From Rhodosporidiobolus odoratus (lineage: Eukaryota > Basidiomycota > Microbotryomycetes > Sporidiobolales > Sporidiobolaceae): a DNA stretch of 41,708 nucleotides. Location of the stretch: positions 1 to 41,708 of the forward strand of contig JAOANU010000036.1 of the NCBI GenBank assembly GCA_034387635.1. The letters run 5' to 3'. The notes beneath the pieces were generated by a model that made no database searches, was not told the DNA's origin, and worked only from the letters and a program-made list of their open reading frames with translations. A program made the position numbers and the translations under genes. Positions 33,353-41,708 of this stretch are shown piece by piece; position 1 is the first letter of the stretch, and every line of letters begins with the position of its first letter.

Positions 33353-35320
33353 ATCACCCCGTCTCATTTTTCCCCTCCCGCTTGTTTGTCTCTCCTTTCT
33401 CCCTCGAAACCGCTACTTATCGCAGCTGTACGGCCTCATACACGACATGTACCCGGTCACTGCAATCTCCGCCTGCTAAATGCCGTCAAATGGCTTCGGT
33501 AGCACACCTCTCCCTGTTTGGGTAGCAATTTCTGTCTCGACGGGGCTGCGTGGAAGGTGCTCTCCTGAGATAACCCTGGTCTTTGCGCGTGCGCGTGCGA
33601 GGTCGAGCTCGCCACGATGAAGGACGGGTTGCACAGACAGTGCGCACGGGAATCCAAGTAAGTCTGGTCTTTCGCGCCTTTCCTTCGCTCTGCTCGTGGT
33701 GGCAGACTCGCAAAGGCTTAGTCTATCGATCCGGATCACACTTGCCCTTTCTTGCCCTACGTAAGGTACTGTGCTGTGCAGACTCGCAGTTTGAGTGCGG
33801 GGCGGCGTGGTGAGTCTTCTTTTCCGGCCCTGCTCACCTCGATCGGCCATGTGCCCTTTACATGCCCACCACTCTGGTGGCTTACCCTTTGTGCTAGGTG
33901 CTCTGAATTGCACAAGCTGAGCGCTCTCAATAGCCCAGATTGACCTCTCTGTCTCTTTCTCGTGCAGGATTTCTCCGTATCTTTCTCTCGACGTTCTCGT
34001 ATTCCAGCCCACATTTCTTCATCGGAAGATATACCAGAGGGCGCGAAGACAGTTATACAGGGTGCGTCGGGATCGTTCCACTCCGCTCTGCGCGTCCCGC
34101 GAATCTCGCTGACTTGGCTTCCCTTCTCTTCCTCTGCTTTAGTCTCTTTCTCCACGGCTCCGCTCACCTTACACTCTCCATCTCTCGCCGCGCTCCTTAC
34201 ATCTCGCGTGGTATGTTCCCGCAAGCGCCTGCTCGATGTTCTATACCGCCGTACCGTCCCCATCTTGTCTCGTATCTCGCTTCTCTCTTTCTCACCGGTC
34301 TGTCCGCGTTCCCGGTACCTTTCACCCGCACTCAATGTACCGCTCGACCTTTCTGCCTCGCTCAGCGCGACTCCCGCAGCTCTATCGCCCACCGGCAAGC
34401 GAGACATCAGGTGGCCCGTTCGATGGTAAGTTTTCCTGACTTTTCCTTCAAGGTCCAGGAAGTCCTCTTGTACCCGCTAACGCCAATTCACCCGCTTCTT
34501 ACCCCCACCAACGCCTGCGTTACGATTCCGCCTTCTCCCCCTTCCCTCCTACTCCTTCGTCCGCTTGACCGTAACCCGTTAGCGTTTCTTTTGCCGTCGA
34601 TCTTTCCCCAACACTCGTCAGGGCTTCATTCTATTCGAGAGCGTGTCTCTCCTATCCTCGCCTTGCGCCGTTCCGTCGCGCTCTTCCCTTCCCTTGGTGC
34701 GAATTTTCCCTTTCTTCTCCTGACCGTTCTCTGTCGACGCCAATCTCTTGTCTTGCTGACCGTCTCTTGCACCCTCTCTCGCCCTTCTACCCCTCCTTTC
34801 GCGCTCGGGTCGCTATTCTGTTCTCTCGGTATCCCTCGACCGTCACTCGTCGATGCCTGCCTCTGTTCTGTCCGTTTAAACACGCTCCGTTCCCTTCCTT
34901 CCGCCACCAAGGAGTTCCTCTCACTCGTCGACCGCCTGGGCAGGTAGTGGACGAGAGGAGGTGCATGGTAAACTACAGTCTCTCTGCCCGCTCCCCCCAT
35001 CAGGCGTCCCCGACTCTCTACTGACTTTGTCGAGTACTGCAGTTCCTGCGATCTTGAACTTTCGAGCGTCTGATCCGGCGGCTAGTGTTGGTGAAGGCTA
35101 TGGGGCTCACGTGGGTGCACTTTCGGCATCCACTGTGACATGTTCCGCTGTGTGTGCGGCTCTCGCGTGCTTGCTGACCATCCCTTTTTCTTTCTCTCTT
35201 CTCCTTTTTTCTCTTTGCCCCAAAGTCTGCCATCTCCGGACGAATCGATCTCGTACTCAGTCTCCCACCGCCTGCTCGTGCACGTGCTATCCCTCGAGGT
35301 CTCGATTAGTCAGTTCTGCG
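33353..35320. other. Pyrimidine-rich tract with possible exons of an unknown gene
   Basis: The plus strand is strikingly C/T-rich. Many GT-AG pairs with CTGAC branch sites occur. One piece, 33969-34068, reads like an exon (SSSEDIPEGAKTVIQ) and is bounded by CTCGTGCAG and GTGCGT. Another, about 34140-34210, follows in phase (LTLHSPSLAALLTSRV). A candidate start with a perfect GTAAGT donor lies at 33617 (MKDGLHRQCARES). I could not join these into one gene, because alternative phases are equally open. The 335-codon open frame from 33940 is Ser/Leu/Pro-rich and probably a composition artefact. Confidence 0.35.
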
Positions 35321-36840
35321 GTGAGTTTCTTGACCTTTTTCCCGTTCTGCACATTCTTTTGACTCATTGTTTGCATCTACTGACTGCGGGTTTGTCTACA
35401 TCGCCCTCCTATTCTCGCCTGTCTATTGCGGTCGATATCTGCCTCGCTTGTCACCCTCGCTCTCTCCCACAGCTCTGGATCTACAGTTTCCTCCGCCACC
35501 ACCGTCCTTTGATCCGCTCGCCGACCTCACAGCATCGCTTCAATCGCCATCGAAACCTCACTGTCGCTCGTATGCGCCCTGCTTAACTCAGTAGTGTGCT
35601 TTTGGTCTCTTTGGTCGCTATTGTCTCGCCGCGCTTTCCCACTTCCCGTTATGCGCTGTCTTCTTTTCTCTTCCTTTTCACCGTGTCGACGCTGGCCTCT
35701 CCACGCTTCTTCTCCTCTCTTTCTTTGGCTCTCTTCCACGCTACATCAGAGGCAAATCGCGTACACCCCGCGTCAGTGAGTCTTGCTTCCCTCCTTGTCC
35801 TGCTTCGCTTTCCCCCCGCTGACTAGTTGATTTCGCCGTGCTATCACCTCCTCACCCTCGTCTGATCGCTTCTGACTATTCTCGGTCGTCTCGTGACTCT
35901 TATCGACGCCTACCGCCTCAACTCCGCCGTCTCCTCGTCCACCAACCTCTCAGCCGCAGGCCTTTGCGCCCCTCCTTGCTGCGCTCGCCGTCGAAATCGC
36001 ACAATCCCTTGGGCGCCTTCTTGACTGTTCAGTAGGGTACCTGTCGTCGCCTCCCTTCTCACCGTCTGGCCGCGCTCCTCACTTTCGTCGGTGCGCCTTT
36101 TTCCCCTTTCTCCTCCTGTTCAGTTTCTGTTGACGTTGAGCTTTTCTTGAACCTCCTCCCACGTATCATTCGCCCATTTCCGCCCCAAGCCGGACCTCCA
36201 GCAACGTTAAGTCTAGTTGGTGAGTCCTGCTCTCCTCTTGTCTTGCTTCACTTTCCCCCCGCTGACCCGTAATCTCACCCTGTTGTCACCTTTTGACCCT
36301 CTTTTACTTACTGCTTCTCTTCAACCATCCCGTGAACCTTGGTCTCGCATGCTGCCTCAACTCCGCCGCCATCTTGTCCACCACTTTTCAACTGCCCAAC
36401 TTTCATCCACCCTCGCTTCTCTCGCTGTCGAACTCCCGTCCTTTCTCCTGTGCGCCCTCAGCTATCCCGTAGCGTGGGCCTCGTCGTCCCGGTCCCCACT
36501 CTTTCGCCACGCTCGCCTTTTTCTTTGGTGCGTTTTTATTCCCCTTCCTCTCTCGTCCTGCTTCGCTTTCCTCCTGTTGACTAGTTAATCTCACCCTCCT
36601 TGACCTCACCTGGTTCTACCTCCGTATCCTCGGTGATCTTCTCGCCCTCATCGCCGCTTACCGCCTTGGCCCCGCCATTTCCTCGTCCCGGGACCTCTCC
36701 GCCGCCCGCATTTCGCCCATTCTCGCTTCTCTCGCCGTCGAATTCGCACCGTTCGTTGTGCGTGCTCTCAGCTGTTCAGTAGCGTAACCCTCGCGGCCTC
36801 ACCTCTCATCGCTTGGCTGCGCTCTCCTCTTTCCCTCGGT
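35321..36840 (+). repeat. Four diverged tandem copies of an intron-exon module
   Basis: Four units of about 310-330 bases follow one another: A about 35321-35640, B 35776-36090, C 36219-36530, D 36535-36840. B and C begin with a GTGAGTCTTGC-like element and A with GTGAGT, while D lacks a clear copy. A CT-rich piece with CTTGCTTC(A/G)CTTTCCCC and GCTGAC follows in B, C and, in weaker form, D. Then comes a block that can be read as protein, a TCAGTAG-like element, and a GTGCG donor-like end. The core TCGCxxTCGAA is present in all four. Translated, the core is ASIAIE (A), AALAVE (B), ASLAVE (C) and ASLAVE (D): most base changes are synonymous or conservative. B and D also align over YRLNSAVSSSTNLSAA and YRLGPAISSSRDLSAA. 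D is open; A, B and C need frame changes. Confidence 0.7.
36581..36787 (+). other. Open exon-like frame of repeat copy D
   Basis: The frame is open from 36581 to TAA at 36785-36787 and has no ATG. It reads as a 68-residue, Leu/Ala-rich helical segment: LTLLDLTWFYLRILGDLLAL, then IAAYRLGPAISSSRDLSAAR, then ILASLAVEFAPFVVRALSCS. C-ending codons dominate, as in the real genes here. It lies just after GACTAG, which could be an acceptor. I do not recognise the family. It may be a terminal exon of an unknown gene or a relic. Confidence 0.4.
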
Positions 36841-37624
36841 GCGTTTTTTTCATCTCCCTGTTAATACAGCCCTGTGACGACGCTGACCTCTTCTTGCATT
36901 TCGTCTCTTTCCTCTACCCCTGGTACACTGCTGTCGTCACTCTCGCTGATGAGTCTTTTCTTTCGACTCGGTTCTGCTCCGCTTTCATTTCGCTGCCAGT
37001 TCTTCACTCCCTCCTCTCATTACCCCTTTCAGTCCCGTCCATTGCACCCGCCTGTTCTCTCTATCCTAGCCTGGCTACGTACGTGCCATGCTGGCCTGCA
37101 ATGAGATCTTGGGCTTTTTTCTCGTGCAAGGTTGCGTTTCTGACAGAGTGTGCTTTCTTTGCCGCGGTATCAAGTCATGGTATGCGTTGCACAAGATAGT
37201 CTGCGTGTGCTTACCGCGTCTGCTTGGCCTGATCGTGCGAGCGAGTTAGAGAGAGCCGATCAAAGTTGACCGTGAGAAGGTTGGTTTCTCTTCTTCTTCC
37301 TTCACACACTTCATACATCATTGCTAGTCCGTTCCAAGTCGCTCTATCACTCGAACGCATCTATCGAGCCAGACTACACGCTTACCGCGGCTCTACAAGT
37401 CAAAGTGAGTCTGCTTTCCCCCCTCCTCAGATCGGTCGTCAGGGGAACCCAAGGTCCGCGTTTTCTTTCTCAACCAGCTCGGATAACCTTTTTCTCCTTC
37501 CTGTCACTCCTGGATCGCGCTCTGGAGTCCTCAGCAGCCGTTCACCACACAAACTTACCCTCCCAACGTGCTCGAGCTCCCCCCCCCTCAGTCCATTTTC
37601 TTCGGTCATTGTACGACTTGCACA
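36841..37624. other. Pyrimidine-rich stretch upstream of the unknown gene at 37625
   Basis: C/T-rich sequence continues here, with intron-like signals (GTGCGTTTTTTTC at 36839 and CAAAGTGAGTCTGC near 37400). No frame has a recognisable product. It may contain earlier exons or the leader of the gene that follows. Confidence 0.35.
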
Positions 37625-39078
37625 ATGAACGATGATATGATGGAAGCTCTGCAACTCCTGCACCTGACTGGGGCGGTGCGTCATCTTCCCTATGGTCACA
37701 CGTGTGGTGCTGACCTCTAGCCCTGCGCAGCTTTTCATCTGCGGTATCTTTGCGGCGTTGCCCTCAATGATCAAGGTGTTGAAGGCTGGAGCGTTTGAGG
37801 GCACCTCGTTGGTCAAAAGGACTATCGGTGCGCACCCTCACTCGTGCCCTCGTAGCCAGTACTCATTCCGATCTGACCTCGCACAGAGGCAGGAGAAGTA
37901 TACTTGTTCGTGATTTATAGGGTCGACCTCATCGCACTGCAGTCGAATAAGAGATTCGACAAGACGGCCTACGTATCTCAGCAAGAATGGGGTCGCTCTC
38001 TGAATGTTTACGAGATCAAGGACCTCACGAGTGCGTCTCTCTCTGTTTTCTGGACTTCCTCCGACAGTTTTTCCGACATAACGCTAACGCACTTACCCAA
38101 TAGAGCCCTTCTGCGACGTTCTGAAGCTCCATTTGCCCGACGGTGACATCAATAACATCGCCGGGCTAGAGTTCTTCTCGGGCGAGAGGTTGACGGAGAT
38201 TCAGACGGAATTGAGGAAAGCGGAAACGAGGGGTGTGTTCCTCCCGTCTACCCTGCTTCACTGCCCCGGCTAACGTGCATCTGATGGCTCAGTCAAGCAG
38301 GGGAACCCCGTCGACTGGCTGAACGCTAGGAAGGACTTGACCAAAAAGCAGAAGCAGAATCTAAAGTCGGCGGTAGAGGAGGAGGTGCGTGGCCTGTCAC
38401 GTCGAAAGTCCTGACCCCGCCGGTGCTGACTATTTCGACGCTACAGTACGTCCCCGACGAGGCTCATTCGACGGCTCTGCCGAACATGGAAAGGAACCGC
38501 CTCACAATCAAAGACGTGATTTTCATGGTTCTGTACATTATGCGATGCAGGCTCACTCCTCGCGCTTCGCACAGTTGGTCGCCGTGTATGCGGAGGGGCT
38601 CAAGGCCATCCGCAAGGATCAGGCCAGGTACAAGGCGATGAAGCAGGCCTTGAACGCCTTCCCTCGAGACGACAGCGAATACCGTCGTCAACTCGGTCTC
38701 GCGTCATCATCCTCGTCCGCCGCCTCTGCCCTCGCCTCATCCTCCGCCGCCGCCTCTGCCCTCGCCTCATCCTCCGCCGCCGCCTCTCCCCTCGCCTCCA
38801 CCTCCGCAGCGGCTCGTAAGCCGTCCAAGCGGGCCCGCATCGACAACGACTCTTCCGAACTGAGCTCCCCAGAAGACGACAATTCTGCGTCTACCTACTC
38901 GAGCACCTCCGTCGGCAACAGTGACGACGAGATGAGTGACGGCCAGGACTACAGCATAGGGCTGAAGGGCAAGGGAAAAGGAAAGGCAGAGGACGCAGGC
39001 CAGGGACAGAGGGAGGGGAAGGAGAGGAAGGCGAAGGAGGTAGGGGAGAAGCGCAGGAGGGGCAGCAAGGGCAGGTGA
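37625..39078 (+). CDS. Intron-dense gene of unknown family with an Ala/Ser decapeptide repeat
   Basis: Exons 37625-37675, 37731-37827, 37887-38030, 38104-38232, 38293-38384 and from 38447 join in phase. They encode MNDDMMEALQLLHLTGA, LFICGIFAALPSMIKVLKAG, YLFVIYRVDLIALQSNKRFD, LKLHLPDGDINNIAGLEFFS, NPVDWLNARKDLTKKQKQNL and YVPDEAHSTALPNMERNRLT. The last part (SSRFAQLVAVYAEGLKAIRK onward) is in another frame, so either an extremely short 35-nt intron (38516-38550) or a one-base change lies between. The C-terminus has three Ala/Ser decapeptides, an acidic region and a basic KGKGKGK / KRRRGSKGR tail, which suggests nuclear location. I do not recognise the family. Upstream exons may exist in the pyrimidine-rich tract. 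Confidence 0.6.
38722..38811 (+). repeat. Three 30-bp tandem repeats inside the unknown gene
   Basis: Units at 38722-38751, 38752-38781 and 38782-38811 encode the decapeptide ASALASSSAA with small changes in the third copy. The first two units are identical, which points to recent slippage or unequal exchange. Confidence 0.9.
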
Positions 39079-39530
39079 GGTCTGGATAGGGAGGATGCCA
39101 CAGTCGGTTCTGCTGCGCTTTGTCAGTTTGTCTTCATCGGTTCACTGCCTCGTTCACCCCGGTTTGCTTCCGCTCGTTTGTGTAGTTGTGCCCCTCCACT
39201 TGTCCACATACTCCTTTCCCTCTGCTTCTCCATTGTGTATCCGCTGGTCTGTTACCGATACTTCGATAGCCACCAAACTTGTAGCCAATATCTCTTTCCG
39301 TAGTCAATACTCTCTTTTCGTGTTGCAAACTTCATGGTCACTTTGTACAGGCTGTGTTCGCTTTCTCGGCCACAGACCAAGAGAGAGTTCTGTGCCAACC
39401 CAGGTGGAGACAGGCGAGACTGGATTGAGAAGGTCATTCAGACTGGATTGAGAAGGTCATTTCTACCACGTCCAAGTTCTGCGGGCCTCCGTTACAAGCG
39501 AGAGCGTGACAGGACTCGGCTCAGCTACTC
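39079..39530. other. Intergenic region with a short tandem repeat
   Basis: This lies between two convergent stops. It holds a 23-bp tandem duplication (39417-39439 and 39440-39462), differing only at the last base. No coding exon is seen. Confidence 0.4.
39417..39462. repeat. 23-bp tandem duplication
   Basis: The two units share AGACTGGATTGAGAAGGTCA and end TTC or TTT. They lie in non-coding DNA between the unknown gene and the broken minus-strand gene. Confidence 0.85.
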
Positions 39531-40451
39531 TTATGAGTTATTAGATTGCGTCGAGACAGGCCTCTCCGTCGTTGTCGAGAAGGCGGTAAGGTTCGGTATG
39601 CCTGTGTTAGCTAGTCGGCGAACACCTTGATCTTCGTCTTCGGAACAGTCGACGGCTCCTTCGCCTTTGCTTGTTGAGCGAATGGTGTACTCGTAGGTGT
39701 CGGCCAGGGACAGCGACGACTGAGAGCGAGATCGAACGGAAGAGGGTGCATGGCGGACGGTGAGTGAACGAAGAGACGGGGCAGTGTGCTCGCGGGCAGG
39801 CTCAGCCAAAATGCTGGGAAATTGTAACGTCTTGGTGACATCGTGTGACTGTTCGTCGTCGTCAATGTCCGCCTCGTCGTCTCCAGCCGAGGCTGAGTCA
39901 TCCGTCACAGGCGGGGGAGGAGCCGGGAAGTCATTCAATCAGTCTTCGAGTCCAGAGTAGCGTGAGCCGCTCGCTCTTGATGACGATGAGGTTCGCAAGG
40001 GGTTGATGAACTGCATGGAAGGGAATTGCTGTTCGCGGTCGAGAGTAGTTCGAGTTCGCGCAGAATTTCGAGGTTCAGCTCGCTCCCGCGTCCGTCGCGG
40101 CGGAAGCCGAGGTAGCTGAGCGGGCCTACGGCGAGAGCGTGGGTTGCGGCGAGGTGCTTGCAAAGTCCCGGGAGGATAGGAGGTTCAGGAGGGGGGTCGC
40201 TGACCACTCCAAGCGAATCTCCCGTTCTTCTTCATAGTCTCTCATCGCGGTCGCCCCGTAAGCCTACTTCACCGCTCTCCGTGAGTTAGAGGCTTACCAG
40301 ACTCTCTGAGTACCGCTAGCAGATCCCCGGTACCGTGTCTGGACGAGACTCGAGGTTCTTTTCCTCCTTGCCTTCCCAGGTCCGTTGCGCTCTTCTGCTC
40401 TCTCCGGAGAAGCGCAATTAACAGCTCCGCGTACGGGATCACAGCTTCCAT
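39531..40451 (-). pseudogene. Broken gene of unknown family with acidic Pro-rich C-terminus
   Basis: ATG 40451 opens MEAVIPYAELLIALLRREQK and runs through TGDLLAVLRES to a GTAAGC donor. A 78-nt intron ending GGGAG would rejoin in phase to DSLGVVSDPPPEPPILPGLC, and the frame continues KHLAATHALAVGPLSYLGFR to ELNLEILRELELLSTANSN. Coherent coding then changes frame without a GT-AG pair: MQFINPLRTSSSSRASGSRY followed by SGLED and a TGA near 39945. Immediately after the TGA the same frame goes on with LNDFPAPPPPVTDDSASAGD and an acidic, Ser-rich tail ending STQSNNS at 39531. One frame change plus one stop suggest a pseudogene; sequencing error or two separate genes are alternatives. The codon bias of all parts is gene-like. 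No domain is recognised. Confidence 0.45.
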
Positions 40452-40936
40452 CTAGCATCGCTGCTCTCCCCGCCTCGCTACGTCGCTCTAGGATCGACTC
40501 GAGCAACCACTTGGTCCGCTCGCCTCGTCTTTCGCCCCGCGCGATCTCCATGAGCTAATACGCCTGTGACTCTGCAGAGATCCGACCCTGTGTCTTGCGA
40601 CAAGCGAGCGAACCGGCGGTTACACAAAAAAAGAACCCACCCTCCTCCCGCTTCGTCATTCCTCAAAGATGCACTCCTCGCCATAGACACTAGCTTGATT
40701 CTCTCTAGCTTTCCGTAGCCTCACTTCTGTAGTCTTGCACCATACTTTCCTACCGTAAGCGAAGTGGGCTCCGGCCTGTGACCAGCATCCCGCACCTCGA
40801 GCGCCTCGAAGAAAGGTGCAAGTCGCGGTAGGCGGGATCGGAGAATGCGGTCTGCGATACCCCACCCATTTGCAGCCTGAACTGCAACCACTTCCCGTCA
40901 AGCGCGAGGCGTCAACCCAGATCTGAATGATTTCAG
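40452..40936. other. Region between two broken divergent genes
   Basis: No ATG-started exon could be joined to either neighbour. Frames on the minus strand (for example from 40551, with ERRGERTKWLLESILERRSE) are open but lack family signatures. The sequence ends in TTTCAG at 40931-40936, which looks like the acceptor for the F-box fragment. Confidence 0.35.
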
Positions 40937-41708
40937 CAGAGCTTGTATCAAGAAGTCGATCACAGGGCCGAATGGCTCAAGCGCTCGTTGCCGTCCGGCC
41001 TGGTTCCCGGCGGCAAAGCCCGCGAAGTCTTCACCATTCCTGAACTGCTCGACCTCATCCTCGCGCACCTAGACGCCGACAACCTCCGCCGTCTCAAGCT
41101 CGTCAACTCCTTCTTCTACCCTCTGGCTCAAGCCGCCTATCTCCGCACTGCCGTTCGCGTTTCCCTCACTTCGTTCGACCAACTGCGCCGTCTCGACTCC
41201 ATCTGGGTAAGATACCCACACCTCATCCACTCCGTCTCCGAGGCAAAGTTGTCTCTCATGTTCCCCTCGCCACGGTCTGGGAACTGGATGACGTGCAGCG
41301 ATATGTCGCAGCGCTCGAGGCGGATGAGCTGGACCAGCGCAAGTTCGAGTATCGGCCCGGATTTGAGCAGACGAGCGGCTTCATGTGGAAAGACGAGCTT
41401 GAGAAAGCTCTCAGAGGGTCATACGCCGACTGGGACAACTGAATTGGGGAAGACTCGAGCGGGGGACAGGCGTCGGCGGCTCCGAGCAGCAAGGAGCTTT
41501 CACGCCGCGAGGAGGTGCGCCGCAAAAAGGTCCTGCACCTTACAGTGGGCGCGCTTGACGCCGCGCCTCTCAAGGGACTCGAAGTAGCTTTGCGCAGAAA
41601 GTGTGCGAGTTGGCCGCTGGTACCGCTTGGCGACACCGATCCGGTCTTCCGCTTTAAACTTGGGCGCCTGTTGGCCTCCGTTGTCACTCTCATTCCTGGA
41701 GTTTTCCC
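40937..41708 (+). pseudogene. F-box protein gene fragment with frame change and stop, runs off the edge
   Basis: After the acceptor TTTCAG the frame reads IPELLDLILAHLDADNLRRL, a clear F-box, and KLVNSFFYPLAQAAYLRTAV. It continues through FDQLRRLDSIWVRYPHLIHS to about 41235. The sensible continuation is in the next frame: GKVVSHVPLATVWELDDVQR, YVAALEADELDQRKFEYRPG, to DWDN, where a TGA follows at about 41440. Beyond it the same frame stays open and gene-like to the window edge (KVLHLTVGALDAAPLKGLEV). A 36-nt GTAAGA...GAG candidate intron at the frame change does not restore phase. I infer an SCF receptor gene that has decayed. It is not a close copy of the F-box gene at 10257-12502. An upstream exon with the start codon is not identified. 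Confidence 0.5.

Noticed and set aside
33617..33660. Candidate start exon MKDGLHRQCARES with GTAAGT donor
   Set aside because: The donor is perfect, but none of the following acceptors keeps a clear frame, so I do not claim a gene from it.
33940..34947. 335-codon open frame on the plus strand
   Set aside because: Composition is Ser/Leu/Pro/Arg throughout with no conserved block, and intron-like signals cross it. It is expected from the strong pyrimidine bias.
33353..37200. Retrotransposon or other mobile element
   Set aside because: No reverse transcriptase, integrase or transposase motif, terminal repeat or target-site duplication could be seen in any frame.

Overview
The window reads as nuclear DNA of a basidiomycete yeast, most likely a Microbotryomycete such as Rhodotorula/Rhodosporidium or a relative. 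The grounds are GC-rich codon use, many short introns (about 50-100 nt) with GTGAGT/GTACGT/GTGCG donors, CTGAC-like branch points and CAG/TAG acceptors, and typical fungal gene families. The genus is inferred; no rRNA or other marker is present.

Left and middle (1-31.5 kb) hold mostly intact, intron-rich genes in alternating orientation. In order: the 3' part of an unknown low-complexity protein gene (+); a MYND zinc-finger gene (-) facing away from a damaged MYND paralogue (+); a glutathione S-transferase-like gene (-); a major facilitator transporter of the anion:cation symporter type (-); a secreted, probably GPI-anchored Ser-rich protein (+); an F-box-like protein with a long acidic stretch (-); an NTF2/SnoaL-like protein with a Gly/Ser tail (+); the 25S rRNA methyltransferase BMT2 (-); the signal recognition particle receptor alpha subunit SRP101 (+); the cytochrome c oxidase assembly factor COA6 (-); an unrecognised gene (+); a Zn2Cys6 transcription factor (+); and a MEF2/Rlm1-type MADS-box factor (+).

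The right quarter (31.5-41.7 kb) differs. It has a type-B carboxylesterase gene whose 3' part is not recognisable, then about 4 kb of strongly pyrimidine-rich (+) strand. Inside that stretch lie four diverged tandem copies of one exon-like module, one with an open frame and three damaged. An intron-dense gene of unknown family follows, with a frame conflict. Then come a minus-strand gene broken by a frame change and a stop, and an F-box gene with a frame change and a stop that runs off the edge. These breaks cluster while housekeeping genes to the left read cleanly. I infer a fast-evolving, gene-decaying tract, perhaps subtelomeric or a lineage-specific family cluster.

No operon-like pathway is visible. 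BMT2, SRP101 and COA6 are core housekeeping genes, and several pairs share short divergent promoters (12503-12691 and 15884-16119). I found no tRNA, rRNA, CRISPR array, transposon coding domain or viral gene.
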